DNA of 64,000 nucleotides. Origin: Steroidobacteraceae bacterium (GTDB lineage: Bacteria; Pseudomonadota; Gammaproteobacteria; Steroidobacterales; Steroidobacteraceae). Under the pieces are notes generated by a model that searched no databases, was not told the origin of the DNA, and was given only the letters and a program-made list of their open reading frames with translations. The translations under genes and the position numbers were made by a program. Of the stretch, positions 1 through 10,301 are shown one piece after another. The stretch is from the NCBI GenBank assembly GCA_017853555.1, contig JAFMJH010000008.1, forward strand, positions 1-64,000, written 5' to 3'. How positions within the stretch are numbered: position 1 is the stretch's first letter; each line of letters begins with the position of its first letter.

Positions 1-734
1 ATCCGGCCAAGATCGTGCAGACGGGTCAGGAAGTCGAAGTCATGGTGCTCGATTGTGACGAAGAGCGTCGCCGCATCAGCCTCGGCCTGAAGCAGTGTGC
101 GTCGAATCCGTGGCGCGAGTTCTCCGAGAACTACAACCGCGGCGACAAGGTGTCCGGTCAGATCAAGTCGATCACCGACTTCGGCATCTTCATCGGCCTC
201 TCGGGCAACATCGACGGTCTCGTGCACCTCTCCGACATCTCCTGGGACGTCGCCGGCGAAGAAGCCGTGCGCAATTTCCAGAAGGGTCAGACGGTCGAAG
301 CGATGGTGCTTGCGATCGATCCGGAGCGCGAGCGCATCAGCCTCGGCATCAAGCAGCTCGCCAAGGATCCGTTTGCCGGTTACATCGCCGACAACCCGAA
401 GGGCAGCGTCGTGCGTGGCGTCGTCAAAGAAGTCGATGCACGCGGTGCGATCATCGATCTCGGCAACGGCATCGAAGGTCAGTTGCGCGCCTCGGAGCTC
501 GGCCGCGACCGCGTCGAAGACGCGCGTCAGTTCATCAAAGTCGGCGACGAGATCGACGCGAAGTTCATGGGTGTCGATCGCAAGACGCGCTCGATCTCGC
601 TGTCCATCAAAGCCAAGGAAGTGTCCGAAGAAGCCGAAGCCGTGCAGAGCTATCGCTCTGAACAGGGCGGCAGCTCCTCGGGGACCAGCCTCGGCGAATT
701 GCTCAAGGCGCAAATCAACCCGGATCGCGGTTGA
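1..734 (+). CDS. rpsA: 30S ribosomal protein S1, C-terminal part (partial)
   Basis: This is the 3' part of the gene for ribosomal protein S1, which binds mRNA on the 30S subunit and helps initiation on structured leaders. The reading frame is open from base 3, so the true start lies before the window. The visible part holds the tail of one S1/OB repeat (ending ISLGLKQC), a complete repeat ([16 protein letters not shown]) and a last repeat ([17 protein letters not shown]) matching repeat 6 of the E. coli protein, then a Ser/Gly-rich tail. The next gene is ihfB, the usual gammaproteobacterial order. Confidence 0.97.
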   Translation, partial: PAKIVQTGQEVEVMVLDCDEERRRISLGLKQCASNPWREFSENYNRGDKVSGQIKSITDFGIFIGLSGNIDGLVHLSDISWDVAGEEAVRNFQKGQTVEAMVLAIDPERERISLGIKQLAKDPFAGYIADNPKGSVVRGVVKEVDARGAIIDLGNGIEGQLRASELGRDRVEDARQFIKVGDEIDAKFMGVDRKTRSISLSIKAKEVSEEAEAVQSYRSEQGGSSSGTSLGELLKAQINPDRG

Positions 735-747
735 TTCGCAAGTGATC

Positions 748-794
748 GCGGGCGGCGTGTGCGCGTCAACGCGCACGCCGCTCGTCGAGCCCGC
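748..794 (+). other. Structured RNA between rpsA and ihfB
   Basis: The 71-base gap between rpsA and ihfB can fold. GGCGTG pairs with CACGCC and CGCG pairs with CGCG around a TCAA loop, with a two-base bulge; an outer GCGGGC/GCCCGC helix closes the structure. No T-tract follows, so a classical terminator is unlikely. It could be a processing site or mRNA stabiliser that sets the rpsA/ihfB ratio, which is inference. Confidence 0.35.
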
Positions 795-805
795 GGGGGC
801 CTGAC

Positions 806-1108
806 ATGACGAAGTCCGAACTCATCGAATTCATCACGGCCAAGCAGAAGCATCTGCCGGCCAAGGACGTCGAGCTTGCGCTCAAGCAAATGCTCGAGAT
901 CATGAGCGACGCGCTCGCCGCGGGTGAGCGTATCGAGATTCGCGGCTTCGGCAGTTTTTCTTTGCACTTCCGTCCGCCTCGTCAGGGCCGCAACCCGAAG
1001 ACCGGCGAAGCCGTCGCGCTCGCCGGCAAATACGTCCCGCACTTCAAGCCGGGCAAAGATCTGCGCGAGCGGGTCAACGAGAGCATCGTCCACCCCATAC
1101 GCGATTGA
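806..1108 (+). CDS. ihfB: Integration host factor subunit beta
   Basis: The 100-residue product is an HU/IHF-family DNA-bending protein that pairs with IHF-alpha (ihfA is also in this window). It starts [10 protein letters not shown] and carries the family arm signature around [12 protein letters not shown]. The partner position [11 protein letters not shown] matches IhfB rather than HU. IHF often helps sigma-54 activators reach the polymerase by bending DNA, so it may act on the sigma-54 flagellar promoters found here (inference). Length and position after rpsA are canonical. Confidence 0.97.
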   Translation: MTKSELIEFITAKQKHLPAKDVELALKQMLEIMSDALAAGERIEIRGFGSFSLHFRPPRQGRNPKTGEAVALAGKYVPHFKPGKDLRERVNESIVHPIRD

Positions 1109-1240
1109 CGCGTTGGACGCGGGTCACGTGACCGTCGCGTTTCGATGCGGAGACGGCACTTTTCGCGCTGGCGACTGACCCGGCGCAAACCTAGGCTGAT
1201 CGCGCAGCATCCGGCTGCGTACGTTTGCCCGAGGTTCATC

Positions 1241-1570
1241 ATGTTGCTGCCCATCCTCAGTCTGTTGCTCGTGCCGTTCGCCGAAGTCGCCGTCGCCGCA
1301 CCGTCCGCCGCGCCCGTGGCCGCCGCGGCCCAAACCCTCGTCAACATCAACGCCGCGGATGCCGCGACTCTCGCGCGCGAGCTCGTGGGTATCGGGCCGG
1401 CCAAGGCCCAAGCGATCGTGGACCATCGCACCCGCAACGGTGCGTTTCGCAGCATCGACGATCTCGCCCTCGTCAAAGGCATCGGCCAGCGGCTGGTCGA
1501 CCGCAATCGTGCGCGGCTGCGCATAGGGCCGGCGGCGGCTGCGGCACCGGTGCGCACCGCGCCACGCTGA
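1241..1570 (+). CDS. ComEA-like helix-hairpin-helix DNA-binding protein
   Basis: This small exported protein of 109 residues has an N-terminal signal-like segment (MLLPILSLLLVPFAEVAVA). A tandem helix-hairpin-helix domain follows: VNINAADAATLARELVGIG, then FRSIDDLALVKGIG. Such proteins bind DNA without sequence specificity, and ComEA homologues pull DNA through the periplasm during competence. The ORF track starts earlier at 1145, but ATG 1241 has GAGG seven bases upstream and directly begins the signal peptide. No other competence gene is adjacent. The family assignment is firm; a competence role is inferred. Confidence 0.85.
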   Translation: MLLPILSLLLVPFAEVAVAAPSAAPVAAAAQTLVNINAADAATLARELVGIGPAKAQAIVDHRTRNGAFRSIDDLALVKGIGQRLVDRNRARLRIGPAAAAAPVRTAPR

Positions 1571-1602
1571 TCCCGAGACCGCTCGGCACGCGCCGCCAAA
1601 CG

Positions 1603-1642
1603 CGAAACCGGTGACACGCCTTCGTCACCGGTTTCGTTTACC
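1603..1642 (+). terminator. Intrinsic terminator between comEA-like gene and galU
   Basis: A perfect 13-bp inverted repeat, CGAAACCGGTGAC and GTCACCGGTTTCG, surrounds an 8-base loop and is followed by TTTACC. The stem is strong and the T-tract short. It ends nine bases before the galU start, so galU would need read-through or a very close promoter. Confidence 0.75.
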
Positions 1643-1650
1643 ATTGCCAA

Positions 1651-2553
1651 ATGGCGCGCAAATCACCCATCGAAACGGCGGTTTTCCCCGTCGCCGGTCG
1701 CGGCACGCGGTTCTTGCCGGCCACCAAGGCCAGCCCCAAGGAAATGCTGCCGGTGGTCGACAAGCCGCTGATTCAATACGCCGTCGAAGAAGCGCTCGCC
1801 GCCGGTGCGCGGCGTCTGGTGTTCATCACCGGTGCCTCAAAGCGCGCGATCGAAGATCACTTCGATTCCGATCGCGAACTCGAGAACATGCTGCAGGCGC
1901 AGGGCAAGTCCGAGTTGCTGAAGCAGCTGCGCGGCGTGTTGCCCTCGTATGCGACCTGCATCTACATCCGCCAGCCTGCGCCGCTCGGACTCGGTCACGC
2001 CGTCTTGTGTGCCGCGCCGGCGGTCGGCGATCAACCGTTTTTCGTGCACCTCGCCGACGACTTGATCGCGGCCGACGAGCCCGTGCTTGCGCAGATGGCG
2101 CAGGTCTACGCGACGCGACGCGCCAGCGTCATCGGTTGCGAAACGGTACCGCGACGCGACACCGACAAATACGGCATTGTCGCCACGCATGGCAAAGGTG
2201 ACGTATTGCGCATCGAGAGCATCGTCGAGAAACCGAAGCCTGCGCTCGCACCGTCAAACCTCGCGGTGGTCGGTCGGTATCTGCTGTCGCCGACGATCTT
2301 CAATCATCTCTCGCGCATCGGCCGCGGCGCCGGTGGCGAGATCCAGCTCACCGACGGCATCGCGCGGTTGCTAGTCGAGGAGGCGGTCTACGCCTATCGC
2401 TTTCGTGGCGAGCGTTACGACTGCGGCAACAAGCTCGGTTATCTCGAAGCGACCGTCGCGTTCGCGCTCGCCCACCCGGAACTCGGTTCGGCGTTCCGCG
2501 CGCACCTGCAACAGATCGTCAAACCGAAGCGCGCCAAGCGTACATCGCGCTAG
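1651..2553 (+). CDS. galU: UTP--glucose-1-phosphate uridylyltransferase
   Basis: The 300-residue cytoplasmic enzyme makes UDP-glucose from UTP and glucose-1-phosphate for envelope and polysaccharide synthesis. The nucleotide-binding signature [22 protein letters not shown] is at residues 12-33. The sugar-phosphate site [20 protein letters not shown] and [11 protein letters not shown] follow, all as in GalU. Length is normal. The start at 1651 fits the conserved N-terminus, although no strong ribosome-binding site is visible and the terminator stem lies just upstream. Confidence 0.96.
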   Translation: MARKSPIETAVFPVAGRGTRFLPATKASPKEMLPVVDKPLIQYAVEEALAAGARRLVFITGASKRAIEDHFDSDRELENMLQAQGKSELLKQLRGVLPSYATCIYIRQPAPLGLGHAVLCAAPAVGDQPFFVHLADDLIAADEPVLAQMAQVYATRRASVIGCETVPRRDTDKYGIVATHGKGDVLRIESIVEKPKPALAPSNLAVVGRYLLSPTIFNHLSRIGRGAGGEIQLTDGIARLLVEEAVYAYRFRGERYDCGNKLGYLEATVAFALAHPELGSAFRAHLQQIVKPKRAKRTSR

Positions 2554-2584
2554 GGGATCAAACGACACGCTCGTCGGAGGCTGG

Positions 2585-3730
2585 ATGCTACCTTACGAAT
2601 CTCCCTGGATGGATGACGACCTGCGTGTGTTCCGCGAGACCGTCACGCGTTTCGTCGAGGCCGAGATGGTGCCGAACGATGCGCGCTGGCGAGCGCAGCA
2701 TCGCGTCGGTACTGAAATCTGGCGCAAGGCCGGCGACATGGGTTTGCTGTGCCTCGATCTGCCGGTCGAATACGGCTGCGGTGGCGGCGATTTTCGTCAC
2801 GAAGCGGTGCTCTACGAAGAACTCTCGCGCCGCGCGCTGTCGGGCTTCGGGCAGGGCGTGCACAGCATGTGTGCGCACTACGTCTTCAATTACGGCACCG
2901 AGGCGCAGAAGCAGCGCTGGCTGCCGCGGCTCGCCAAGGGTGAGTTGATCGGTGCGATCGCGATGACCGAGCCCGGTGCGGGTTCCGACTTGCAGGGGAT
3001 CCGTACCCGCGCCGTGCGCGACGGTGATCACTACGTCCTCAACGGCTCCAAGATCTTCATCACCAACGGCGGCAGCGCCTCGCTGTTGATGCTCGTCACG
3101 CGCACCGACCCGACCGAGCGCAAGCGCGGCCTGTCGCTGATCATGGTCGAGACCGAAAATCTCGCCGGCTATCGCGTCGGGCGCGTGCTCGACAAGATGG
3201 GCATGCCGGCGCAGGACACGGCCGAGCTCTTTTTCGAAGACGTGCGCGTGCCGGCGGACTGCCTGCTCGGCAGCGAAGAAGGCCAGGGCATGTATCAGCT
3301 GATGGGTGATCTGCCTTACGAGCGGCTCGTGATCGCGCTCTGCGGCGTCGGGGCGATGGAAGGCGCGGTGGCGGCGACCTCGCAATACGTCAAAGAACGC
3401 AAGGCATTCGGTCAAGTCATCGGCACGATGCAGAACATCCGCTTCAAGCTCGCCGAATGTGCGACCGTGACTCGCATCGCGCGCGTCTTCGTCGACGACT
3501 GCATCCAGAAGCTGTTGGTCGGCAAGCTCGACAACGAGACCGCATCGATGGCGAAATACTGGGTCACCGACGCGCAGCAGCAGGTGATCGACGAGTGCGT
3601 GCAGATGCACGGCGGCTACGGCTACATGAACGAATACCTCGTCTGCCGCATGTTCGCCGACTCGCGCGTGCAGCGCATTTACGGCGGCACCAACGAAATC
3701 ATGAAGGAACTGATATCGCGCTCGGTTTGA
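2585..3730 (+). CDS. Acyl-CoA dehydrogenase
   Basis: This 381-residue FAD enzyme oxidises acyl-CoA esters at the alpha-beta bond and passes electrons to electron-transfer flavoprotein. Family motifs are present: AMTEPGAGSDLQGIRT for FAD and substrate binding, and the C-terminal RVQRIYGGTNEIMKE with the catalytic-base glutamate region. ATG 2585 follows GGAGG by four bases; the longer ORF from 2405 overlaps galU and adds an arginine-rich non-conserved tail. Substrate chain length cannot be read from the sequence; the best resemblance is to the long-chain type. Confidence 0.92.
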   Translation: MLPYESPWMDDDLRVFRETVTRFVEAEMVPNDARWRAQHRVGTEIWRKAGDMGLLCLDLPVEYGCGGGDFRHEAVLYEELSRRALSGFGQGVHSMCAHYVFNYGTEAQKQRWLPRLAKGELIGAIAMTEPGAGSDLQGIRTRAVRDGDHYVLNGSKIFITNGGSASLLMLVTRTDPTERKRGLSLIMVETENLAGYRVGRVLDKMGMPAQDTAELFFEDVRVPADCLLGSEEGQGMYQLMGDLPYERLVIALCGVGAMEGAVAATSQYVKERKAFGQVIGTMQNIRFKLAECATVTRIARVFVDDCIQKLLVGKLDNETASMAKYWVTDAQQQVIDECVQMHGGYGYMNEYLVCRMFADSRVQRIYGGTNEIMKELISRSV

Positions 3731-3752
3731 GCGTGTCGCAAAGGAGTGCGTG

Positions 3753-4301
3753 ATGGGACTCGATCTGGTGCCGACCGGGCGCAACGTGCCCGAAGAAGTG
3801 AACGTCATCATCGAAATACCGAAGGATGCCGATCCGGTCAAATACGAGGTCGACAAGGCGACGGGCGCTATTTTCGTCGATCGCATCCTCTCGACCCCGA
3901 TGCGCTACCCCTGCAACTACGGCTACGTGCCGCACACCTTGTGCGGTGATGGGGATCCGGCGGACGTGTTGGTGATCCTGCCGCTGCCGCTCGTGCCAGG
4001 ATCGGTGATCCGCGTGCGTCCGGTGGGCGTGCTGATGATGCAGGACGAAGCCGGGTCGGACGAAAAGATCATCGCCGTGCCGGTGGCCAAGGTGTTCGAC
4101 GGCTATGCGCACGTGCAGTCGATCGAGCAGGTGTCGAAGAACTGGCTCGATCGGATCGGCCACTTTTTCTCGCACTACAAGGATCTGGAAGCGGGCAAGT
4201 GGGTCAAGATCGCCGGCTGGGGCGATGCGTCGCAAGCGCGCGAGATCATCAGCGAGGCGGTGAAGCGCTTCAACGCCGAGCCGGAGAAACCGCATTTCTG
4301 A
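3753..4301 (+). CDS. ppa: Inorganic pyrophosphatase (family I)
   Basis: The 182-residue soluble enzyme hydrolyses pyrophosphate and so drives nucleic acid and protein synthesis. It has the metal-site signature GDGDPADVLV and the upstream active-site motif YPCNYGYVPHT of bacterial hexameric PPases. AAGGAG lies six bases before ATG 3753, which favours it over the GTG three bases earlier. It sits 22 bases after the acyl-CoA dehydrogenase and may be co-transcribed. Length is typical. Confidence 0.97.
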   Translation: MGLDLVPTGRNVPEEVNVIIEIPKDADPVKYEVDKATGAIFVDRILSTPMRYPCNYGYVPHTLCGDGDPADVLVILPLPLVPGSVIRVRPVGVLMMQDEAGSDEKIIAVPVAKVFDGYAHVQSIEQVSKNWLDRIGHFFSHYKDLEAGKWVKIAGWGDASQAREIISEAVKRFNAEPEKPHF

Positions 4302-4316
4302 GGCGATGTAGGCAGG

Positions 4317-4332
4317 CTGCCGGAGTCGGCAG
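4317..4332. terminator. Possible bidirectional terminator between ppa and tRNA-Asn
   Basis: CTGCCG and CGGCAG form a 6-bp stem with a four-base loop between the convergent ppa and tRNA-Asn genes. There is no clear T-tract on either side, so the terminator call is weak. Confidence 0.35.
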
Positions 4333-4336
4333 TATG

Positions 4337-4412
4337 TGGCTCCCCGGGTTGGACTCGAACCAACGACCTGCGGATTAACAGTCCGACGCTCTACCGACTG
4401 AGCTACCGGGGA
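4337..4412 (-). tRNA. tRNA-Asn (GTT)
   Basis: Read on the minus strand, this 76-base gene folds into a complete cloverleaf. The acceptor stem is TCCCCGG/CCGGGGA, the D-arm begins GCTC, the anticodon loop is CTGTTAA and the T-loop is TTCGAGT. The anticodon GTT decodes asparagine AAC/AAU. The 3' CCA is encoded. It lies between convergent ppa and the aminotransferase gene. Confidence 0.95.
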
Positions 4413-4464
4413 ACGGAAGGCCTACTTCGAAGGCCGCGCATTGTCGGTAAAGGGGCGGGGTCCG

Positions 4465-5652
4465 TCAAGCCGGGCTCAGGAACGCGCGCAACCGCTCGAG
4501 GGCGCGCTCGAGCGAGCCCAAATCGGTGGCGAATGAGAGGCGCATGTGGCCCTGTGCGCCGAAGCCGCTGCCGGGCACGACCGCCACCCCCTGTTGCTCG
4601 AGCAAGGCGTCGCAGAACGCGACGTCGTCGTGCAAGCCTTTGGCCTGCATCGCCGCGCTGATGTCGGCGAAGGCGTAGAACGTGCCTTCACCAGTACGAC
4701 ACTGCACTCCGGGCAACGCGTTCAAGCCGGCGACCACGAAATCGTGGCGCCGTTTGTATTGCTCATTCATCGTCGCGACGCAGAGCTGATCGCCATTGAG
4801 CGCGGTGACGGCGGCATGCTGCGAAATGCTCGACGGGTTCGACGTGCTTTGCCCCTGGATGGTCGCCATCGCGGAAACGATCGCGCGCGGTCCGCCGCAG
4901 TAACCGATGCGCCAGCCCGTCATCGCGTGGCTCTTCGAAACGCCGTTGATGGTGATCGTGCGCTCGTAGAGCGCCGGCACGACCTGCGCGATGGTGCTGA
5001 AGGGCTCTGGTGCCCACCAGATGTGCTCATACATGTCGTCCGTGCCGATGAGTACGCGCGGATGCGCGAGCAGCACTTCGCCCAACGCGGCGAGTTCGGC
5101 GCGCGTGTAGGCCGCGCCGGTGGGATTGCTCGGCGAATTGAGCAGCAGCAAACGGGTCTTCGGCGTGATGGCGCGTTCGAGTTGCAGCGGCGAGATCTTG
5201 TAGCCCTGCTCGGCGTCGGTGCGCAGGATCACCGGGTGCGCATCGGCGAGCATCACCATGTCGGGATAGCTGACCCAGTAGGGTGCCGGAATGATCGCTT
5301 CGTCCTCGGGGTCGAGTACCGCCATGCACAAATTGAACAGCGTCTGCTTCGCACCGCAGGAGACCAAAATTTGTGCGCGTTCGTACGCGAGTTCGTTGTC
5401 GCGAGCGAACTTCGCGATGATCGCGTCTTTGAGCGCCGGCGTGCCGCCGACGTCGGTATAGCGCGTCAAACCGGTGCGGATGGCTTCGATGCCGGCGGCG
5501 CCGATGTGATCCGGCGTATCGAAATCCGGCTCGCCGGCGGTGAGGCTGATGATGTCGCGCCCTTCGGCGCGCAAGCGCGCCGCGCGCGCCGTGGCCGCCA
5601 TGGTGGGTGAGGGTTTGACGCGCTGCACGCGCCGCGCGATGGGTAGTGACAC
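4465..5652 (-). CDS. Class I/II pyridoxal-phosphate aminotransferase (aspartate aminotransferase-like)
   Basis: This 395-residue fold-type I PLP enzyme probably interconverts aspartate and oxaloacetate. The schiff-base lysine is in [16 protein letters not shown], the substrate-contact motif [11 protein letters not shown] is upstream, and the cofactor arginine region lies near the C-terminus (GHMRLSFAT). It resembles the AatA/AspC-Ib group, which includes enzymes that also act on prephenate, so exact substrate range is uncertain. The start is GTG at 5652. It is divergent from uvrB, with 57 bases between start codons that must hold both promoters. Confidence 0.9.
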   Translation of the reverse strand: MSLPIARRVQRVKPSPTMAATARAARLRAEGRDIISLTAGEPDFDTPDHIGAAGIEAIRTGLTRYTDVGGTPALKDAIIAKFARDNELAYERAQILVSCGAKQTLFNLCMAVLDPEDEAIIPAPYWVSYPDMVMLADAHPVILRTDAEQGYKISPLQLERAITPKTRLLLLNSPSNPTGAAYTRAELAALGEVLLAHPRVLIGTDDMYEHIWWAPEPFSTIAQVVPALYERTITINGVSKSHAMTGWRIGYCGGPRAIVSAMATIQGQSTSNPSSISQHAAVTALNGDQLCVATMNEQYKRRHDFVVAGLNALPGVQCRTGEGTFYAFADISAAMQAKGLHDDVAFCDALLEQQGVAVVPGSGFGAQGHMRLSFATDLGSLERALERLRAFLSPA

Positions 5653-5709
5653 GTGGGTGGCCTTGGAGCCGAGCGGCGGACCGCGGGGACCGCTATATTA
5701 AGCGATCCC

Positions 5710-7824
5710 ATGAGCACTGCCGACGCCACGCCGTTCCGTCTCGAATCCGCCTACGCTCCGGCCGGTGACCAGCCGGCGGCGATCGCCGCCTTGGTCGATG
5801 GTCTGCAGCAGGGGCTGGCTCACCAGACGCTGCTCGGGGTGACCGGCAGCGGCAAGACCTACACCGTCGCCAACATCATCCAGACGGTGCAGCGTCCGAC
5901 GCTCGTGCTTGCGCACAACAAGACGCTGGCCGCGCAGCTGTACGGCGAGTTTCGCGAATTCTTTCCGCACAACGCCGTCGAATATTTCGTCTCTTACTAC
6001 GATTACTACCAGCCGGAGGCCTACGTTCCCTCCAGCGACACCTTCATCGAGAAGGATGCCTCCATCAACGAACACATCGAGCAGATGCGCCTCTCGGCCA
6101 CCAAAGCGCTGCTCGAACGCAAGGACGTGATCATCGTCGCCACCGTCTCGTCGATTTACGGTTTGGGCGATCCGCAGACGTATCTCGCGATGGTCTTGCA
6201 TCTCGTGCGTGGCGAGATCCTCGATCAGCGCAAACTGCTGCGGCGTCTGGCCGACATGCAATACACGCGCAACGAGATCGAACTCACCCAAGGCACGTAT
6301 CGCGTGCGGGGCGACGTCATCGACATCTTTCCGGCCGAAAGCGAGCGCGAAGCGGTGCGCCTCGAACTCTTCGACGAGACCATCGAGTCGATCGCGACCT
6401 TCGACCCCTTGACCGGCGAGATCCTGCGGCGCGTGCCGCGGTACACCGTGTATCCGGGTACGCACTTCGTCACGCCCAAGGAGCGGCTGATCGGCGCGAT
6501 CGACGGTATCCGCGAAGAACTGCGGGACCGGATCGCCGCGCTGCGCGCCGCGGACAAACTCGTCGAGGCGCAACGTCTCGAGCAGCGCACCCTGTTCGAC
6601 ATGGAGATGATGAAAGAGGTCGGCTATTGCGCGGGGATCGAAAATTATTCGCGCTATCTCTCGGGGCGCGAGCCCGGTGAGCCGCCACCGTGCCTCTACG
6701 ACTATCTGCCTGCGAACGCGCTGCTGATCGTCGACGAGAGCCACCAGACCTTGCCGCAGCTCGGCGCAATGTACAAAGGCGATCGGTCGCGCAAGGAGAC
6801 GCTGGTGGAGTACGGCTTTCGTCTGCCGTCCGCGCTCGACAACCGGCCGCTGCGCTTCGAGGAGTGGGAGCAACTCGCGCCGCAGATGATTTTCGTCTCC
6901 GCGACGCCCGGCGACTACGAGGCGCGCCACGCCTCGCAAGTGGTCGAGCAGGTCGTGCGTCCCACGGGCCTCGTCGATCCGGAAGTCGAAGTGCGTCCGG
7001 TGCGTACGCAAGTCGATGACGTGTTGTCTGAAATCAAGCTGTGCGTCGAGCGCAAGGAGCGGGTGCTCATCACCACGCTCACCAAGCGCATGTCCGAAGA
7101 TCTCACCGAATACCTCGACGAACACGGCGTGAAAGTGCGCTACCTGCACTCGGACATCGAGACGGTCGAACGCAGCGAAATCATCCGCGACCTGCGGCTC
7201 GGCGTGTTCGACGTGCTGGTCGGCATCAACCTTCTGCGCGAAGGTCTCGACATGCCGGAAGTCGCTCTGGTGGCGATTTTGGATGCCGACAAGGAAGGCT
7301 TCCTGCGCAGCGCCAATTCTTTGATTCAGACCATCGGTCGTGCGGCGCGCAATCTGCACGGACGCGCGATCCTGTATGCCGATCGCATCACCGGTTCGAT
7401 GCAGCGGGCGATGGAGGAAACGGCGCGACGACGCGCGAAGCAACTCGAGTTCAATCGCGAGCACGGCATCGTGCCGCGCGGCATCGTCAAAGCCGTCACC
7501 GACGTGATGGAAGGCGCGCGAGCCGAGGGACCTGCAACCTTGGCGGGTGCCCTGGCCGCCGCGCGCGGCAAAGGCGGGCGCGGTACGGCTGCACAGCGCA
7601 AGGCGGCGGCCGAAGGTCAGGCCGCTGCGCTACGCGCCGCAGGCGGCGGCGAGGCCGCCATCGCCATCGCGCCCGAACAGGCGCTGCGCCGCGTGAAGCA
7701 ACTGGAAGCGGAGATGTTCAAGCACGCGCGCAACCTCGAGTTCGAGGAAGCTGCACGCTTGCGTGATGAAATCGAACGTTTGAAGCGCGGCGCTTTCGGC
7801 TTGCCGCGTTCGAGGGCGGTATGA
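5710..7824 (+). CDS. uvrB: Excinuclease ABC subunit B
   Basis: UvrB is the damage-verifying helicase-like subunit of nucleotide excision repair, acting with UvrA and UvrC. The 704-residue product has Walker [13 protein letters not shown], the beta-hairpin region [16 protein letters not shown], the DESH box, SATPGDYE and a C-terminal UVR motif ([23 protein letters not shown]). An Ala/Gly-rich linker of about 60 residues before the UVR motif makes it longer than the E. coli protein (673). ATG 5710 is preferred to the ORF start at 5653 because conservation starts there. Confidence 0.97.
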   Translation: MSTADATPFRLESAYAPAGDQPAAIAALVDGLQQGLAHQTLLGVTGSGKTYTVANIIQTVQRPTLVLAHNKTLAAQLYGEFREFFPHNAVEYFVSYYDYYQPEAYVPSSDTFIEKDASINEHIEQMRLSATKALLERKDVIIVATVSSIYGLGDPQTYLAMVLHLVRGEILDQRKLLRRLADMQYTRNEIELTQGTYRVRGDVIDIFPAESEREAVRLELFDETIESIATFDPLTGEILRRVPRYTVYPGTHFVTPKERLIGAIDGIREELRDRIAALRAADKLVEAQRLEQRTLFDMEMMKEVGYCAGIENYSRYLSGREPGEPPPCLYDYLPANALLIVDESHQTLPQLGAMYKGDRSRKETLVEYGFRLPSALDNRPLRFEEWEQLAPQMIFVSATPGDYEARHASQVVEQVVRPTGLVDPEVEVRPVRTQVDDVLSEIKLCVERKERVLITTLTKRMSEDLTEYLDEHGVKVRYLHSDIETVERSEIIRDLRLGVFDVLVGINLLREGLDMPEVALVAILDADKEGFLRSANSLIQTIGRAARNLHGRAILYADRITGSMQRAMEETARRRAKQLEFNREHGIVPRGIVKAVTDVMEGARAEGPATLAGALAAARGKGGRGTAAQRKAAAEGQAAALRAAGGGEAAIAIAPEQALRRVKQLEAEMFKHARNLEFEEAARLRDEIERLKRGAFGLPRSRAV

Positions 7825-10169
7825 GCATGCGGCGTCGCACGGTCGTCTTGGCGGGACTCGGTGCGGCCGGCGCGCTGTTGGTCGGCTGGGCGGTCGCGCC
7901 GGTCGGGCAACGGCAACGCGGTGGCAAGCCGCTGCGTACCGCGGAGGGCGAGCTTGCGCCCAATGCATGGCTCAAAATCGACCGCGACGATCGCGTCACC
8001 ATAATCGTGCCGCGCATCGAGATGGGTCAGGGCGCGCAAACGGGCCTTGCGATGTTGGTGGCCGAAGAACTCGACGCCGATTGGGCGCGCGTGCGCATCG
8101 AAGCCGCCCCCTTCGATCCGGTCTACAACAATCTCGCCGTCGTCTCCAACGGGTTGCCTTTTCAGCCGGATGATCGCAGTGCGTTGCCGCGCGCGGCGCG
8201 GCATCTTGCCGACAAAGCCGTGCGGCATGTCGGTGCGATGGTCACGGGCGGTTCGACCAGTCTCGAAGATCTATGGCTGCCGATGCGCGAGGCGGGCGCG
8301 TATGCGCGCGCGCTGTTGATCGCATTGGCGGCCGAACGCTGGCAGGTGCCGGTGGACGCATGCTCGGTCCGAGCGGGCGTCGTACAGCATCCGCAGCACG
8401 AGGGTCTGCGTTTCGGCGCGCTGGTCGATCGCTTGGGCGGACGCTCGCCCGAATCCGTCTTGCCGCGCGCGAGTTTCGACGTCGCGGCCGGACGGCTCAA
8501 AGATGCCGCGCAACGCGGGTTGCTCGGGCGCAGGCCGATGCGCCTCGATACGCCCTCGAAAGTCGATGGTAGCGCGGTGTTCGCTGCCGACGTGCACGAA
8601 CCGGGCATGGCGTACGCGGCGCTCGAGTTCGCGCCGCAGCGTGATGCCATCTTGCGCAGCGTCGATGCGAGTGGCGCCTTGTTGCTGCGCGATGTGGAGC
8701 GCGTGTTTTCGATTCCCGCGATCGGTGGCGCGGCAGCCGCGGTCGTGGTGATCGCACGCTCGCGTCATGCGGCGTGGCGGGCGCGGGCCGCGCTGCGCAT
8801 CGATTGGCAGCCCGGCGCAAGTGTCTCGCTCGATGACGGCGTGGTTGCGCAAACGCTCACGCGTGCACTGGCGGATCCGGACGAAGGTTATGCGTATCGC
8901 GACGACGGTGATGCGCTGCGCATCCTCGCCGATGCGTCGTCGCATGAGCGTACGCTCGAGGCCGAATACGAAGTACCGTATCTCGCGCACGCGGCAATGG
9001 AATCGCCGTGCTGCGCGATTCGTTTCGACGGCGATCGCGCCCGCGTGATCGCCGGCGTGCAGATTCCGGATCTATGCTGCAAGGCCGTGGCCACCGTGCT
9101 CGGCATCGCGCCCGAAGCCGTGCGTTTCGAGCAGGCCTATATCGGCGGCGCCTTCGGGCGTCGCCTCGAACACGACTTCGTGTTGCAGGCGGCTGCGATC
9201 GCGCGCGAAGTTCCGCAACGTCTCGTGCAACTGCAGTGGCGCCGCGAAGACGATCTGCGCCAGGATTTCTATCGCCCTGCGACGCGCGCGCGCTTGCGTG
9301 CGGCGCTCGATGCGCAAGGTCGCGTGATCGCATGGCATGGTCGATCGGTCGGTCAGTCCATCGTTGCGCAAGCGGCGCCGCGCGTGTTCGGCGTGCCCGT
9401 GGCGGGGCCCGACAAAACCACGGTCGAGGGCGCGTACGACATGCCCTATGAAATCGACGCCTTGCGCGTCGCGCACCGCAACGTCGAGTTGCCGGTACGG
9501 GTCGGTTTCTGGCGGTCGGTCGGACATTCGTTCCAGGGGTTCTTCGTCGAGACCTTCATGGACGAACTCGCCCAACGCGCCGGTATCGACCCGGTCGAGT
9601 TCCGCGCGCGCCACTTGGCCAAACACCCGAGGCAATTGGCCGTGCTGCGCAAAGTCGCCGCGGCGTCGTCCTGGGCAACGCCGCCCGCACCGGCGGCCGA
9701 TGGCGCTCGCATCGCGCGCGGCGTGGCGCTCGTGTGTTCGTTCGGCAGCGTCGTGGCACAGGTGGCCGAGGTGTCGCTCGACCGCGACGGGCGCCCTCGC
9801 GTGCACCGCGTCGTCGTGGCGATCGACTGCGGGACGCCGGTGCACCCCGGACTCATCGCGCAGCAGATGGAAGGCGCCGTTGCGTACGGGCTCTCGGCGG
9901 CGCTGCGGGGCGAGATCAGCTTTGCGGGCGGGGCCGTCCAGCAAGGCAATTTCGACGGTTATCCGGCCCTGCGGCTCGCCGAGGCGCCGGCAGTCGAAAC
10001 GCACATCATGCCGAGCGACGCGCCGCCGAGCGGGGTGGGGGAGCCGGGGTTGCCGCCCATTGCCCCGGCAGTGGCGAACGCGCTGGCCGTTTTGACGGGG
10101 CAAAGGGCGCGGAAGTTGCCGCTAGGCGGTGTCTCCGGTATCGTTCGCGGCCTTTCTGCAGGCGCGTAG
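7821..10169 (+). CDS. Xanthine dehydrogenase-family molybdenum hydroxylase, large subunit (IorB/aldehyde-oxidase-like)
   Basis: The 782-residue product resembles the molybdopterin subunit of isoquinoline 1-oxidoreductase-type enzymes. It opens with a twin-arginine-like signal ([21 protein letters not shown]), implying Tat export of the folded cofactor protein. Repeated [26 protein letters not shown] and C-terminal [18 protein letters not shown] (with the catalytic-glutamate motif) are typical. It overlaps the uvrB stop by four bases, and its own TAG stop lies inside tRNA-Val. No [2Fe-2S] small subunit or cytochrome partner is adjacent, so the electron acceptor is unknown. Substrate is not predictable. 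Confidence 0.85.
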   Translation: MSMRRRTVVLAGLGAAGALLVGWAVAPVGQRQRGGKPLRTAEGELAPNAWLKIDRDDRVTIIVPRIEMGQGAQTGLAMLVAEELDADWARVRIEAAPFDPVYNNLAVVSNGLPFQPDDRSALPRAARHLADKAVRHVGAMVTGGSTSLEDLWLPMREAGAYARALLIALAAERWQVPVDACSVRAGVVQHPQHEGLRFGALVDRLGGRSPESVLPRASFDVAAGRLKDAAQRGLLGRRPMRLDTPSKVDGSAVFAADVHEPGMAYAALEFAPQRDAILRSVDASGALLLRDVERVFSIPAIGGAAAAVVVIARSRHAAWRARAALRIDWQPGASVSLDDGVVAQTLTRALADPDEGYAYRDDGDALRILADASSHERTLEAEYEVPYLAHAAMESPCCAIRFDGDRARVIAGVQIPDLCCKAVATVLGIAPEAVRFEQAYIGGAFGRRLEHDFVLQAAAIAREVPQRLVQLQWRREDDLRQDFYRPATRARLRAALDAQGRVIAWHGRSVGQSIVAQAAPRVFGVPVAGPDKTTVEGAYDMPYEIDALRVAHRNVELPVRVGFWRSVGHSFQGFFVETFMDELAQRAGIDPVEFRARHLAKHPRQLAVLRKVAAASSWATPPAPAADGARIARGVALVCSFGSVVAQVAEVSLDRDGRPRVHRVVVAIDCGTPVHPGLIAQQMEGAVAYGLSAALRGEISFAGGAVQQGNFDGYPALRLAEAPAVETHIMPSDAPPSGVGEPGLPPIAPAVANALAVLTGQRARKLPLGGVSGIVRGLSAGA

Positions 10170-10234
10170 CTCAGTGGTAGAGCACCACCTTGACATGGTG
10201 GTGGTCGGTGGTTCGATCCCACTCGCGCCTACCA
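10160..10234 (+). tRNA. tRNA-Val (GAC)
   Basis: The 75-base cloverleaf has acceptor stem AGGCGCG/CGCGCCT, D-arm GCTC...GAGC, anticodon loop TTGACAT with anticodon GAC, and T-loop TTCGATC, ending in encoded CCA. Its first ten bases overlap the 3' end and stop codon of the upstream molybdenum hydroxylase gene. An intrinsic terminator follows ten bases later. Confidence 0.95.
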
Positions 10235-10244
10235 ATTCGATCGG

Positions 10245-10277
10245 GGGCGTTTTCGCGTCGCGGAAGCGCCCTTTTTT
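10245..10277 (+). terminator. Strong intrinsic terminator after tRNA-Val, before thrS
   Basis: GGGCGTTTTCGC pairs with GCGGAAGCGCCC (12 bp including two G-U pairs) around a three-base loop, followed directly by six T residues. It clearly can end the tRNA-Val transcript. It also lies only 24 bases ahead of the thrS start codon, so it may act as an attenuator for thrS. Confidence 0.85.
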
Positions 10278-10301
10278 CGATCAGGACGGAGCGAAGACGA
10301 C

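Noticed and set aside
7520-7690. Ala/Gly-rich stretch in uvrB as a possible frameshift or insertion
   Set aside because: The frame stays open into an intact UVR motif. Low-complexity linkers at this point occur in GC-rich UvrB proteins.
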